From Bacillota bacterium (GTDB lineage Bacteria > Bacillota_I > Bacilli_A > RF39 > UBA660): a stretch of DNA of 64,000 nucleotides. Of this stretch, positions 36,010 through 45,079 are shown in pieces. The translations under genes were made by a program, and so were the position numbers. How positions within the stretch are numbered: position 1 is the stretch's first letter; each line of letters opens with the position of its first letter. The stretch lies in assembly GCA_023430885.1 (NCBI GenBank), contig JAEYYH010000023.1:62001-126000 (forward strand). Direction: 5' to 3'. The notes beneath the pieces were generated by a model, which saw nothing but the letters and a program-made list of their open reading frames with translations, did no database searches and had not been told where the DNA came from.

Positions 36010-36287
36010 TGAATAATTTTAGAGATGTTATTAAAGCACCAATCATTACTGAAAAAACTGCAAGTTTAGTACAAAATGCTAATACTTACACATTCAGTGT
36101 TGATACAAAGGCTAATAAAACACAAATCAAACAAGCTATAGAAGGTATTTTCAATGTTAAGGTTGAAAATGTAAATACAGTAACTGTTCACCCTAAGAAA
36201 AAAAGAGTTGGACGTTATACTGGTAAAACAAATAAAGTAAAGAAAGCAATAGTTAAATTAAAAGAAGGAAGTTCAATTGAACTTTAA
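36009..36287 (+). CDS. rplW: 50S ribosomal protein L23
   Basis: L23 sits at the tunnel exit and docks SRP and trigger factor. The 92-residue protein begins with RDVIKAPIITEKTASL and has FSVDTKANKTQIKQAIEGIF, both diagnostic. GAGGTGC inside the end of rplD is its ribosome site. Confidence 0.97.
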   Translation: MNNFRDVIKAPIITEKTASLVQNANTYTFSVDTKANKTQIKQAIEGIFNVKVENVNTVTVHPKKKRVGRYTGKTNKVKKAIVKLKEGSSIEL

Positions 36288-36308
36288 CAATTGTTAGGAG
36301 GATAAATC

Positions 36309-37142
36309 ATGGCAATAAAAACATATAGACCTATGACTAACGGTACTCGTGGAATGTCTACTTTAATCAACGATGAAATAACAAAAACGACTCCAGAGAA
36401 ATCATTAGTTGTAACATTAAAAAAGAGTGGTGGTCGTAATAATCAAGGAAGAATAACTGTTAGACACATTGGTGGCGGCGCAAAAAGAAAATATCGTATT
36501 ATTGATTTTAAAAGAAATAAAGATGGTATCGCTGGAACAGTAACTGCAATTGAATACGATCCAAACAGAACTGCTAACATTGCTTTAATAACTTATGCAG
36601 ATGGTGAAAAGAGATACATCGTCGCTCCAAAAAACTTAAAAGTTGGAGAAAAAATTGAAAGTGGAGAAAACGTAGATATCAAAGTTGGTAACAGTTGCCC
36701 ACTTGGAAATATTCCTGAAGGTACAATGGTACACAATGTTGAATTAAAAGCTGGTAAAGGTGGTCAAATGGCACGTTCAGCTGGTTCAAGTGTTCAAATA
36801 TTAGGCCGTGAAGGAAGATATACATTACTTCGTTTAGCAAGTGGTGAAGTTAGAAAAGTATTAAGTACTTGCAGAGCTACTATTGGTGAAGTAGGTAATG
36901 CTGATCATGAATTAGTAAAACTTGGTAAAGCTGGTCGTAAAAGACATATGGGTATTAAGCCAACAGTTCGTGGTTCTGCTATGAATCCTAACGACCATCC
37001 ACATGGTGGTGGTGAAGGCCGTACGCCTATCGGACGTAAAGGACCTGTTACTCCTTGGGGTAAACCAGCATTAGGTGCTAAAACACGTAAAAAGAAAAAT
37101 GCTTCAGACAAGTTAATTGTCCGTCGTAAGAATAAGAAATAG
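36309..37142 (+). CDS. rplB: 50S ribosomal protein L2
   Basis: L2 is needed for subunit joining and peptide-bond formation. The 277-residue protein has RPMTNGTRGMS, GGRNNQGRITVRHIGGGAKR and the C-terminal NPNDHPHGGGEGRTPIGRKG block (shown in part) with the conserved histidine near the active centre. Full length. TTAGGAGGATAAATC precedes the ATG. Confidence 0.98.
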   Translation: MAIKTYRPMTNGTRGMSTLINDEITKTTPEKSLVVTLKKSGGRNNQGRITVRHIGGGAKRKYRIIDFKRNKDGIAGTVTAIEYDPNRTANIALITYADGEKRYIVAPKNLKVGEKIESGENVDIKVGNSCPLGNIPEGTMVHNVELKAGKGGQMARSAGSSVQILGREGRYTLLRLASGEVRKVLSTCRATIGEVGNADHELVKLGKAGRKRHMGIKPTVRGSAMNPNDHPHGGGEGRTPIGRKGPVTPWGKPALGAKTRKKKNASDKLIVRRKNKK

Positions 37143-37158
37143 TGAGAGGATGGTTTAA

Positions 37159-37428
37159 ATGGCAAGAAGTTTAAAAAAAGGGCCTTTTATTGATGAATCA
37201 TTAGCTAAAAAAGTTGAAAAAGTTAATGCAGCAGAAAAAAAGGAAGTAATTAAAACTTGGTCACGTCGTTCTACAATTTTTCCTAATTTTATAGGACTTA
37301 CATTTGCTGTTCATAATGGAAAAGATTTTATTCCAGTTTATGTTACAGAAGATATGGTTGGACATAAAATGGGTGAATTCGTCCCTACACGTAAGTTTGG
37401 TGGACATGGCGACGGAAAGAAAAAATAG
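37159..37428 (+). CDS. rpsS: 30S ribosomal protein S19
   Basis: S19 binds the 30S head with S13. The 89-residue protein has ARSLKKGPFID at the start and KTWSRRSTIFPNFIGLTFAVHNG in the centre (split for length). Full length. GAGAGGATGG precedes the ATG. Confidence 0.98.
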   Translation: MARSLKKGPFIDESLAKKVEKVNAAEKKEVIKTWSRRSTIFPNFIGLTFAVHNGKDFIPVYVTEDMVGHKMGEFVPTRKFGGHGDGKKK

Positions 37429-37450
37429 TTAACCAGAAGGGAGGACTAAA

Positions 37451-37786
37451 ATGGAAGCAAAAGCGGTTGCAAAAACTGTTAGAATTGCACCTCGTAAAGC
37501 TCGTTTAGTTATAGATTTAGTTCGTAACAAGAGTGTTATCGAAGCAGACAGAATATTAGCAAACTTAAATAAAGAAGCTGCAAGATTAATTAGAAAAGTA
37601 TTAACTTCAGCTGTTGCAAATGCAGAAAATAATTTAGGTTTAGATAAAAATAATTTATATATTAAAGAAACATATATAAATGAAGGACAAACAATGAAAA
37701 GAGCTAGAATGGGTTCTCGTGGACACGTAGATCCTATATTTAAAAGAACTAGCCATATTACGGTTGTCGTAAGTGAAAAAAATTAG
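37451..37786 (+). CDS. rplV: 50S ribosomal protein L22
   Basis: L22 helps form the exit tunnel. The 111-residue protein has VRIAPRKARLVIDLVR near the start and the extended hairpin INEGQTMKRARMGSRG. Full length. GGGAGGAC precedes the ATG. Confidence 0.98.
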   Translation: MEAKAVAKTVRIAPRKARLVIDLVRNKSVIEADRILANLNKEAARLIRKVLTSAVANAENNLGLDKNNLYIKETYINEGQTMKRARMGSRGHVDPIFKRTSHITVVVSEKN

Positions 37787-37804
37787 AGCAAAGGAGGTAA
37801 ACTG

Positions 37805-38485
37805 ATGGGTCAAAAAGTTAGTCCAGTCGGACTTAGAATGGGAATCAACAAAACTTGGGAATCAAAATGGTATGCTGGAAATAAAGATTTCGCTAAATAC
37901 TTAAATAATGATGTTAAAATCCGCAAGTTTTTAGAAAACAAATTAAAAGACGCAGCAGTTTCAAGCATTCTTATTGAGAGAAACGCTGAAAAGACTAATG
38001 TTATTATAAATACTGCTAAACCAGGCGTTGTTATTGGTCATAGCGGTGATGAAATTGAAAAATTAACTAAAGAGTTAAATAAATTAGTAAAAGAAAATAT
38101 TCAAATTTCTATTATGGAAGTAAGAAACCCTGATATTGATGCTGCATTAGTAGCTGAAAATATCGCTCATCAAATAGAAAATAGAGTTTCATTTAGAATT
38201 GCTCAAAAGAGAGCTATTAGAAACGCTATTAAAGCAGGAGCAAAAGGAATTAAAACTTCTGTATCAGGTCGTTTAGGTGGAGCTGATATGGCAAGAACTG
38301 AAGGATATACAGAAGGCAATACTCCACTTCATACTTTAAGAGCAAATATTGATTATGCTCATAAAGAAGCTAATACTACTTTTGGTAAGATTGGTGTAAA
38401 AGTATGGATTTATAAAGGTGTAATTCTTCCTGAAAAGAAAAATAAGGGAGGTAATATCGATGGCAGTAATTCCAAAGAGAACTAA
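37805..38485 (+). CDS. rpsC: 30S ribosomal protein S3
   Basis: S3 lines the mRNA entry channel. The 226-residue protein has GQKVSPVGLRMGINKTWESKWY (split), the KH domain motif VIGHSGDEIEKL (about 76-87), and the C-terminal SGRLGGADMART block. Its last 26 bases also hold the start and ribosome site of rplP in another frame, so the tail GGNIDGSNSKEN encodes two things at once. AAAGGAGGTAAACTG precedes the ATG. Confidence 0.97.
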   Translation: MGQKVSPVGLRMGINKTWESKWYAGNKDFAKYLNNDVKIRKFLENKLKDAAVSSILIERNAEKTNVIINTAKPGVVIGHSGDEIEKLTKELNKLVKENIQISIMEVRNPDIDAALVAENIAHQIENRVSFRIAQKRAIRNAIKAGAKGIKTSVSGRLGGADMARTEGYTEGNTPLHTLRANIDYAHKEANTTFGKIGVKVWIYKGVILPEKKNKGGNIDGSNSKEN

Positions 38486-38888
38486 ATACCGTCGTCCACA
38501 CCGCCTACATTATGATGGAGTAGCTAAAGGTAATACTGAATTACACTTTGGTGAATACGGATTAATGGCAATGGAAGGTGCTTGGATTACTCAAAATCAA
38601 ATAGAAGCAGCTCGTGTTGCAATGACTCGTTATATGAAACGTGGTGGAAAAGTATGGATTAACATATTCCCTCACTTATCATTAACTAAAATACCTTTAG
38701 AAACTCGTATGGGTAAAGGTAAAGGTCAACCAGAAAAATGGGTTGCTGTTGTTAAAAAAGGCAAAATTATGTTTGAAATTGGTCAAATTGATGAAGCTAC
38801 AGCTCGTGAATCATTACGTTTAGCTATGCATAAATTACCAATCAAATGTAAATTTGTAAAAAAAGAAAGTGGTGAAGCTTGTGAATAA
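38460..38888 (+). CDS. rplP: 50S ribosomal protein L16
   Basis: L16 contacts the A-site tRNA. The 142-residue protein begins MAVIPKRTKYRRPHRLHYDG and has GAWITQNQIEAARVAMTRYM and RMGKGKGQPEKWVAVVKKGK. It starts 26 bases inside rpsC; the ribosome site AAGGGAGGT at 38444-38452 lies in rpsC codons. It overlaps rpmC by eight bases at its end. Confidence 0.97.
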   Translation: MAVIPKRTKYRRPHRLHYDGVAKGNTELHFGEYGLMAMEGAWITQNQIEAARVAMTRYMKRGGKVWINIFPHLSLTKIPLETRMGKGKGQPEKWVAVVKKGKIMFEIGQIDEATARESLRLAMHKLPIKCKFVKKESGEACE

Positions 38889-39075
38889 CAAAGAAATTAG
38901 AGATTTAACAAACGAAGAAATCACCAAAAAAATTACAGAATATAAAGAAGAATTATTTAATTTACGTTTTAGTCAAGCTACAGGAAATCTTGAGCATCCA
39001 GCTCGTATTAAAGAGTTAAGAAAACTAGTTGCTCGTATGAAAACAATATTACGTGAACGAGAATTGAATAACTAG
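38881..39075 (+). CDS. rpmC: 50S ribosomal protein L29
   Basis: L29 is near the exit tunnel. The 64-residue protein has NNKEIRDLTNEEI and FNLRFSQATGNLEHPARIKE (split). I place the start at GTG 38881, six bases after GGTG, because this gives the usual family N-terminus; an earlier GTG at 38869 would add four residues. It overlaps rplP. Confidence 0.93.
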   Translation: MNNKEIRDLTNEEITKKITEYKEELFNLRFSQATGNLEHPARIKELRKLVARMKTILRERELNN

Positions 39076-39084
39076 GAGGATACT

Positions 39085-39339
39085 ATGGAAAGAAAACAAG
39101 AATTAGTAGGAAAAGTTGTAAGCTCTACAAATAATAAAACTATAACAGTTTTAGTAGAAACTTATAAAAAAGACAATTTATATGGTAAACGCATTAAATA
39201 TTCTAAAAAATATGCTGCTCATGACGAAAAGAACGCTGCTAAAGTTGGCGATACTGTTCGTATTGTAGAAACAAGACCATTATCAAAAACTAAACATTTT
39301 CGTTTAGTAGAAATCGTAGAAGAAGCAATTATTTTATAA
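39085..39339 (+). CDS. rpsQ: 30S ribosomal protein S17
   Basis: S17 is a primary 16S binder with an OB fold. The 84-residue protein has QELVGKVVSSTNNKTITVLV and the RPLSKTKHFRLVEIVE C-terminus. Full length. TAGGAGGATACT precedes the ATG. Confidence 0.97.
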   Translation: MERKQELVGKVVSSTNNKTITVLVETYKKDNLYGKRIKYSKKYAAHDEKNAAKVGDTVRIVETRPLSKTKHFRLVEIVEEAIIL

Positions 39340-39366
39340 TTGCAAGCTGATAAGGAGGATTAATAT

Positions 39367-39735
39367 ATGATTCAACAAGAGAGCCGTTTAAAAGTAGCAG
39401 ACAATTCAGGAGCTCGTGAACTTTCAGTTATTAGAGTTCTTGGAGGAAGCAAAGTAAAAACTGGTAATATTGGTGATATAGTTGTTGGAACTATTAAGAA
39501 AGCAACTCCTAATGGTACAGTAGGTAAAGGAAAAGTTGTTAAAGCTGTAATAGTAAGAACAAAATTTGGTCTAAGAAGAGAAGATGGATCTTATATTAAA
39601 TTTGATGATAATGCTTGCGTTATTATTAAAGATGATAAGAGTCCTGTTGGTACTCGTGTATTTGGACCAATCGCACGTGAATTACGTGAAAAAGATTTTA
39701 TGAAAATTATATCACTTGCTAAAGAAGTGTTATAG
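39367..39735 (+). CDS. rplN: 50S ribosomal protein L14
   Basis: L14 forms an intersubunit bridge. The 122-residue protein has MIQQESRLKVADNSGARE, GDIVVGTIKKATPNG and the C-terminal FGPIARELREKDFMKIISLA. Full length. AAGGAGGATTAAT precedes the ATG. Confidence 0.98.
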   Translation: MIQQESRLKVADNSGARELSVIRVLGGSKVKTGNIGDIVVGTIKKATPNGTVGKGKVVKAVIVRTKFGLRREDGSYIKFDDNACVIIKDDKSPVGTRVFGPIARELREKDFMKIISLAKEVL

Positions 39736-39750
39736 TTGGGAGGTAAATTT

Positions 39751-40059
39751 ATGAACTTTAAAACAGGAGATAAAGTAGTAGTTATTGCTGGAAAAGACAA
39801 AGGTAAAGAAGGTAAAATTACTAAAGTTCTTCGCGACGAAAATAAAATCGTTATCGAAGGAGTTAACGTTGCTAAAAAGCATGTTAAATCAAACGGACAA
39901 ACTGCTGGAAGTATCGTTGAAATGGAAGCCCCAATTAATGCTTCTAACGCAATGATAGTTGATCCAAAAACTGGTAAACCAAGCAGAATTGGACACACAA
40001 CAGATAAGAACGGTAAGAAAGTTAGAGTTGCTAAAAAATCTAACTCTACTATCGATTAA
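39751..40059 (+). CDS. rplX: 50S ribosomal protein L24
   Basis: L24 initiates 50S assembly. The 102-residue protein has the KOW motif (TGDKVVVIAGKDKGKEGKI, about 5-23) and VEMEAPINASNAMIVDPKTG. I use ATG 39751 behind GGGAGGT rather than the TTG at 39736, which would be next to the rplN stop and lack a ribosome site. Confidence 0.96.
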   Translation: MNFKTGDKVVVIAGKDKGKEGKITKVLRDENKIVIEGVNVAKKHVKSNGQTAGSIVEMEAPINASNAMIVDPKTGKPSRIGHTTDKNGKKVRVAKKSNSTID

Positions 40060-40076
40060 TTGGAAGGAGGGTAATT

Positions 40077-40616
40077 ATGAACCGCCTAAAAGAAAAATAT
40101 CAAAATGAAATTGTACCAAGTTTAAGAGAAAAATATAACTATACTAGTGTTATGGAAGTTCCAAAATTAGATAAAATAGTTGTTAATATGGGTGTTGGTG
40201 ATGCTACAACTAATAGTAAATTATTAGATGCTGCTATCAAAGATATGGAAATTATCACAGGACAAAAACCAATAGCAACTAAATCTAAAAAGGCTATTGC
40301 TGGATTCAAACTTAGAGAAGACCAACCAATAGGATGCAAAGTAACATTACGTGGAGAAAACATGTATAATTTCTTAGATAAATTAATTAGTATAACATTA
40401 CCTCGTGTAAGAGATTTCCGTGGTATTTCAAACAAGTCTTTTGATGGTAGAGGAAACTATACTTTAGGACTTACTGAACAATTAATTTTCTCAGAAATTG
40501 AATATGATAACGTTGTAAAAGTACGTGGTATGGATATCGTTATGGTAACTACTGCTAAAACTAATGAAGAAGCTTATGATCTTTTAAAAGGTTTTGGTAT
40601 GCCATTTAAGAAATAA
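40077..40616 (+). CDS. rplE: 50S ribosomal protein L5
   Basis: L5 binds 5S rRNA and contacts P-site tRNA. The 179-residue protein has MEVPKLDKIVVNMGVGDAT, AGFKLREDQPIGCKVTLRG (part) and the RDFRGIS motif. Full length. GGAAGGAGGGTAATT precedes the ATG, one of the strongest ribosome sites in the run. Confidence 0.98.
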   Translation: MNRLKEKYQNEIVPSLREKYNYTSVMEVPKLDKIVVNMGVGDATTNSKLLDAAIKDMEIITGQKPIATKSKKAIAGFKLREDQPIGCKVTLRGENMYNFLDKLISITLPRVRDFRGISNKSFDGRGNYTLGLTEQLIFSEIEYDNVVKVRGMDIVMVTTAKTNEEAYDLLKGFGMPFKK

Positions 40617-40631
40617 TCTAGGAGGAATATT

Positions 40632-40817
40632 ATGGCTAAGAAGAGCATGATTGTAAAAGCTAATCGTAAACCAAAGTTTGAAGTACGTGCATATACTCGT
40701 TGTCAAAGATGTGGTAGACCGCATTCAGTACTTAAAAAATATGGAATTTGCCGTATTTGTTTCAGAGAATTAGCTTATAAAGGACAAATACCAGGTGTGA
40801 CAAAGTCAAGCTGGTAA
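40632..40817 (+). CDS. rpsN: 30S ribosomal protein S14, zinc type
   Basis: This is the short, zinc-binding C+ form of S14. The 61-residue protein has C24-x2-C27 and C40-x2-C43 (RCQRCGR and CRICFRE), the motif set that separates it from the longer zinc-free form. It ends in the usual IPGVTKSSW. Full length. Confidence 0.97.
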   Translation: MAKKSMIVKANRKPKFEVRAYTRCQRCGRPHSVLKKYGICRICFRELAYKGQIPGVTKSSW

Positions 40818-40836
40818 TTGAAGGGAGGACAAATAT

Positions 40837-41235
40837 ATGGTAGTAACTGACCCAATCGCAGATATGCTTACAAGAATACGTAATGCTAATCAAATGCGAT
40901 ATAAAGAAGTTGAAGTGCCTGCTTCAAAAATGAAGTTAGAAATAGCTAGAATTCTTAAAGAAGAAGGATTTGTAGTTGATTTCAAAGTTAAGAAAAACAA
41001 CGTTCAAAACATAATCGTATTAAGTTTAAAATACGGTGAAAAGAAAGAACGTGTTATAACTGGTTTAAAAAGAATTTCAAAACCAGGATTACGTGTATAT
41101 GCAAAAGCTGAAGAAGTGCCAACTGTACTTAATGGTTTAGGTATCGCTATCGTGTCAACATCAAAAGGTGTTATGACAGGTAAAGATGCTAAAAAACAAT
41201 CATTAGGTGGCGAAGTTTTAGCTTATGTATGGTAA
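40837..41235 (+). CDS. rpsH: 30S ribosomal protein S8
   Basis: S8 is a central 16S binder and represses the spc operon in some bacteria. The 132-residue protein has DPIADMLTRIRNANQMRY and the C-terminal GIAIVSTSKGVMTGKDAKKQ (part). Full length. AAGGGAGGAC precedes the ATG. Confidence 0.98.
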   Translation: MVVTDPIADMLTRIRNANQMRYKEVEVPASKMKLEIARILKEEGFVVDFKVKKNNVQNIIVLSLKYGEKKERVITGLKRISKPGLRVYAKAEEVPTVLNGLGIAIVSTSKGVMTGKDAKKQSLGGEVLAYVW

Positions 41236-41262
41236 TTAGTAGAAAGCAAGAGGAGGATTAAT

Positions 41263-41796
41263 ATGAGTCGTATTGGTAATAGAGAAATTACAATACCTGA
41301 AAATGTTACAGTATCTGTAGATGGTAATATTGTTAAAGTAAGTGGTCCTAAAGGTGAACTTTCTACTGAAATACATAAAGATATTACTGTAAACATCGAT
41401 GGTAGTGTATTAACATTAACAAGAAAAGATGATACAGTTAAGAACTTTCATGGAACAGCAAATGCTAATATCAATAACATGATAATTGGTGTTACAAAGG
41501 GATATGAAAGACAATTAGAGTCAATTGGTGTAGGATATCGTTTTGCTTTAAAAGATGGAAAATTAGTAGTAACTGCTGGTTATTCTCATCCTGTAGAAGT
41601 AGCAATTCCTGCAAATTTAACTCTAGAAGTTCCAAGTAATACTGAATTAAGTATAAAAGGAATTGATAAATGTTTAGTAGGAGAATTTGCTGCTGACGTT
41701 AGAAAGATTAGACAACCTGAACCTTACAAAGGAAAAGGAATTCGTTATAAAGATGAAGTAGTTCGTCGTAAAGAAGGAAAGAAAGCATCTAAATAA
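41263..41796 (+). CDS. rplF: 50S ribosomal protein L6
   Basis: L6 lies near the factor-binding site. The 177-residue protein has SRIGNREITIPENVTV, GVGYRFALKDGKLVV and the C-terminal RQPEPYKGKGIRYKDEVVRR (all in part). Full length. GAGGAGGATTAAT precedes the ATG. Confidence 0.98.
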   Translation: MSRIGNREITIPENVTVSVDGNIVKVSGPKGELSTEIHKDITVNIDGSVLTLTRKDDTVKNFHGTANANINNMIIGVTKGYERQLESIGVGYRFALKDGKLVVTAGYSHPVEVAIPANLTLEVPSNTELSIKGIDKCLVGEFAADVRKIRQPEPYKGKGIRYKDEVVRRKEGKKASK

Positions 41797-41821
41797 TAAA
41801 GAGTAAAGGAGAGTAATACTT

Positions 41822-42184
41822 ATGATTAAAAAAGTATCTCGTAATGAAATGCGTATGGCTAGACATGCTCGTATTAGAGCTAAAGTTGTTGGTACTCCAG
41901 AAGTTCCAAGACTTAATGTGTTTAGATCAAATAGTAATATATTCGCACAAATCATTGATGATGAAAAAGCTGTTACATTAGTAAGTGCCTCTTCAATTGA
42001 TAAGGAATTAAAGATTGAAAATGGTAGTAATGTTGAGGCTGCTAAAAAAGTAGGAGAACTACTTGCAAAAAGAGCTAAAAAAGCTAATATTACTAAAGTA
42101 ACTTTTGATAGAGGTGGATACCTATATCATGGACGTGTTCAAGCATTAGCTGACGCAGCACGTGAAAATGGATTAGAATTCTAA
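41822..42184 (+). CDS. rplR: 50S ribosomal protein L18
   Basis: L18 binds 5S rRNA with L5. The 120-residue protein has the arginine-rich N-terminus, PRLNVFRSNSNIFAQIIDD and the C-terminal FDRGGYLYHGRVQALADAAR (part). Full length. AAAGGAGAGTAATACTT precedes the ATG. Confidence 0.97.
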   Translation: MIKKVSRNEMRMARHARIRAKVVGTPEVPRLNVFRSNSNIFAQIIDDEKAVTLVSASSIDKELKIENGSNVEAAKKVGELLAKRAKKANITKVTFDRGGYLYHGRVQALADAARENGLEF

Positions 42185-42197
42185 GAGGAGGATCTAG

Positions 42198-42710
42198 ATG
42201 GAAAAGGAAACTAGAAGAAGAGAACCAAGACCAAAAATGTATGACACTGAAATCATAAATATTGGTCGTGTTACAAAAGTAACAAAAGGTGGTCGTCATT
42301 TCCGTTTCTCTGCTACTGTAGCTGTTGGAGACAGAAACGGGCAAGTAGGTATTGGAACTGGTAAGGCTAATGAAGTACCAGATGCAATAAAGAAAGCTGA
42401 ACAATCTGCAACAAAGAGTGTAGTAAGAGTAGCTATCATTGATAACAGAACTATTCCACATGAAGCAATTGGTGTAAGAGGTGCTAGCAAGGTTATGTTA
42501 AAGCCAGCATCTAAAGGTACAGGAGTTAAAGCTGGTGGCCCAGTTAGAGCCGTACTAGAATTAGCAGGAGTTAAAGACATTTTATCTAAATCACAAGGTT
42601 CAAATACAAAGATTAATATGGCATTCGCTACATTAGAAGCATTAAGAGTACAAAAAACTCCAGAACAAGTTGCTGCATTACGCGGTAAGAAAGTTGAGGA
42701 ACTATACTAA
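42198..42710 (+). CDS. rpsE: 30S ribosomal protein S5
   Basis: S5 takes part in decoding accuracy and mRNA unwinding. The 170-residue protein has INIGRVTKVTKGGRHFRFSA, GKANEVPDAIKKA and GVRGASKVMLKPASKGTG. Full length. The next gene, rplO, begins on the last base of the stop codon; the rpmD (L30) gene that normally separates them is not there. Confidence 0.97.
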   Translation: MEKETRRREPRPKMYDTEIINIGRVTKVTKGGRHFRFSATVAVGDRNGQVGIGTGKANEVPDAIKKAEQSATKSVVRVAIIDNRTIPHEAIGVRGASKVMLKPASKGTGVKAGGPVRAVLELAGVKDILSKSQGSNTKINMAFATLEALRVQKTPEQVAALRGKKVEELY

Positions 42711-43153
42711 TGAAGTTACATTCAATGTATCCTGCTGAAGGTGCTACTAAGAATCGTAAAAGAATCGGACGTGGTACTAGTTCAGGAACAGGAAAAACTG
42801 CAGGTAAAGGTCATAAAGGACAAAACGCACGTAGTGGTGGTGGAGTTAGACCAGGTTTTGAAGGTGGACAATTACCATTATTCAGAAGATTACCAAAAAG
42901 AGGTTTCTCTAATGCAAAATTTAAGACAGAGTATGCTGTTATTAACTTAAGTGATTTAAATAAATTTGAAAATGACACTGTAATTACACCAGAATTACTA
43001 AAAGAAATGGGATTAGTTAAAAATCAAATAGATGGTATCAAAGTATTAGGAAATGGTACTTTAGAAAAAAAATTAACAATTAAAGCACACAAATTCTCAA
43101 GTGTAGCTAAAGAACAAATAGAAAAATTAGGTGGAAAAGCTGAGGTGATCTAG
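42710..43153 (+). CDS. rplO: 50S ribosomal protein L15
   Basis: L15 is a late 50S assembly protein. The 147-residue protein has KNRKRIGRGTSSGTGKTAGKG and GGVRPGFEGGQLPLFRRLPKRG (both in part). Its start overlaps the rpsE stop by one base, with GAGGAA in rpsE as ribosome site. It ends one base before secY. Confidence 0.97.
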   Translation: MKLHSMYPAEGATKNRKRIGRGTSSGTGKTAGKGHKGQNARSGGGVRPGFEGGQLPLFRRLPKRGFSNAKFKTEYAVINLSDLNKFENDTVITPELLKEMGLVKNQIDGIKVLGNGTLEKKLTIKAHKFSSVAKEQIEKLGGKAEVI

Positions 43154-43154
43154 T

Positions 43155-44423
43155 ATGTTTGCAACAGTAAAGCAAATATTCAATCGCAAGAATAAAGATT
43201 TACAAAAGAAAATTTTGTTTACTCTTGCAGCTTTGTTCATCTTTAAATTAGGAACAGCAATTATTGTTCCAGGAGTTGATAATACTTCTTTAGGAAATTT
43301 AGGATTTCTTGAGTTATTAAATACAATGGGTGGTGGCGCTATGGAGAAATTCTCTATATTTGCACTAGGTGTTATGCCTTACATCACTGCATCAATTATA
43401 ATTCAATTATTATCTATGGATATTATTCCATATTTAACTGAATTAACTAAACAAGGAATTTCAGGGAGAACAAAGATAAATCAAATAACTAGAGTAATAG
43501 GAATTATTTTGGCATTTGTACAAGGTTATATTTATTCATTTGCATTTGTAAGTGATGGAGCGCCTATACAATACCTAGAATATGCTGTAATACTTACAGC
43601 AGGAACTGCATTCTTATTATGGTTAGGTGATCAAATTACAGCAAAAGGGATTGGTAATGGAATTTCGCTTATAATCATGGCTGGTATACTTGCAAGTTTA
43701 CCAAATATGTTTTATACAGCATTTAATACATTAGTAGATACTACTGCAAGCGTTCAAGCAATATCTTTAGGTGTTGTCATGTTTGCCTTGTTTGTTGTTG
43801 TATATGTTGCTATAGTTTTAGGAATCGTATACGAAGAAACAGCAGAACGCCGTGTACCTATTCAATATGCAAATAAATCAGCTAATAGCTATGGTGGTAA
43901 ACAAAGTTATATACCATTTAGACTAAATTCAGCTGGTGTTATACCTGTAATTTTTGCATCAGCAATTATTTCAATTCCATCAATACTTGCTTCATTTATA
44001 AATAATGATTCAATAACTTTGTTTATAAATAAATGGATAGTTATGACTACTCCAACTGGTTTATTTTTATACATATTATGTATATTTGGATTTGCTTATT
44101 TTTATACGTTTATCCAATTAAAACCAAATGAGCTAGCTGATAACTTAAATAAGAATGGTGGATATATACCAGGAGTAAGACCTGGAGATGAAACGGTAAG
44201 TTACATATCTACTGTTATAAAGAAAATAACATTTGTAGGTGCAACAGCACTTGCTATAATTGCAGCTTTACCAGTCCTATTTGGTTTATTTTCAAATATG
44301 CCAACTAGTGTACAAATTGGTGGTACTGGACTACTTATTGTTGTAGGAGTTGCACTTGAAACATATAAACAAATTGAAAGTCAACTTATCAGTCGTAATT
44401 ACACAAGAGGAAGAAGAAAATAA
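43155..44423 (+). CDS. secY: Protein translocase subunit SecY
   Basis: SecY is the channel of the general secretion system. The 422-residue membrane protein has about ten hydrophobic segments, the plug region after TM1, GVMPYITASIIIQLL (TM2), and the cytosolic motif NGGYIPGVRPGDETV in the C5 region. Full length. It serves the exported and membrane proteins in this window. GAGGTGATCT precedes the ATG, and the stop overlaps adk by one base. Confidence 0.97.
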   Translation: MFATVKQIFNRKNKDLQKKILFTLAALFIFKLGTAIIVPGVDNTSLGNLGFLELLNTMGGGAMEKFSIFALGVMPYITASIIIQLLSMDIIPYLTELTKQGISGRTKINQITRVIGIILAFVQGYIYSFAFVSDGAPIQYLEYAVILTAGTAFLLWLGDQITAKGIGNGISLIIMAGILASLPNMFYTAFNTLVDTTASVQAISLGVVMFALFVVVYVAIVLGIVYEETAERRVPIQYANKSANSYGGKQSYIPFRLNSAGVIPVIFASAIISIPSILASFINNDSITLFINKWIVMTTPTGLFLYILCIFGFAYFYTFIQLKPNELADNLNKNGGYIPGVRPGDETVSYISTVIKKITFVGATALAIIAALPVLFGLFSNMPTSVQIGGTGLLIVVGVALETYKQIESQLISRNYTRGRRK

Positions 44424-45079
44424 TGAAAAGCATTATTTTTATAGCCCCTCCAGCGGCTGGTAAAGGAACTCAAGCAGTTATGCTTAGTTCAAAGTATAAA
44501 ATGCCTCATATATCAACAGGAGATATTTTGAGAAATGCTCAAGATGACACAGAAAGAGGCAAATATATTACTAACGAGATGGCTCAAGGGCATTTTGTTA
44601 GCGATGAAATAATTTTAGAATTATTAAAAGAAAGATTGTTACAATCAGATTGCAATAATGGTTATATATTGGATGGTTTTCCACGTAATATTGAACAAGC
44701 TAAACATTATGAAGAAATATTAACTAACCTAAATAAAGATTTAGGTTATGTGATAGTTCTAGATATCGATAAAGAGGTTGCAAAAAATCGTATCATTGGT
44801 AGAGTTTCTTGTCCAAACTGTGGTAGTGTATTTAATGAATTAATTGAAGAAACTAAACCATTAGTAAGTGGAATTTGTGATAAATGCGGTTCAAAACTTA
44901 TAAAAAGAGCTGATGATAATGCTGAAACTTTTGAAAAACGTTTTGATACCTATTTAATAAAAACTCAACCATTAATTGATTATTATGATAAAAAAAACAT
45001 CTTATATCACGTCAATACTACTTTAGGCAAAGAAAATACCTTCAAACAAATTGAAGATATTATGAGAGACGATAAATGA
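44423..45079 (+). CDS. adk: Adenylate kinase, zinc-type LID
   Basis: Adk interconverts 2 ADP with ATP and AMP. The 218-residue protein has the P-loop PPAAGKGTQA (about 8-17), the AMP site STGDILR, DGFPRN near 84, and a LID domain with C131-x2-C134 and C151-x2-C154, the four-cysteine zinc form. The first P-loop residues are PPAAGKG rather than the common GPPGAGKG. It overlaps map by four bases (ATGA). Confidence 0.96.
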   Translation: MKSIIFIAPPAAGKGTQAVMLSSKYKMPHISTGDILRNAQDDTERGKYITNEMAQGHFVSDEIILELLKERLLQSDCNNGYILDGFPRNIEQAKHYEEILTNLNKDLGYVIVLDIDKEVAKNRIIGRVSCPNCGSVFNELIEETKPLVSGICDKCGSKLIKRADDNAETFEKRFDTYLIKTQPLIDYYDKKNILYHVNTTLGKENTFKQIEDIMRDDK

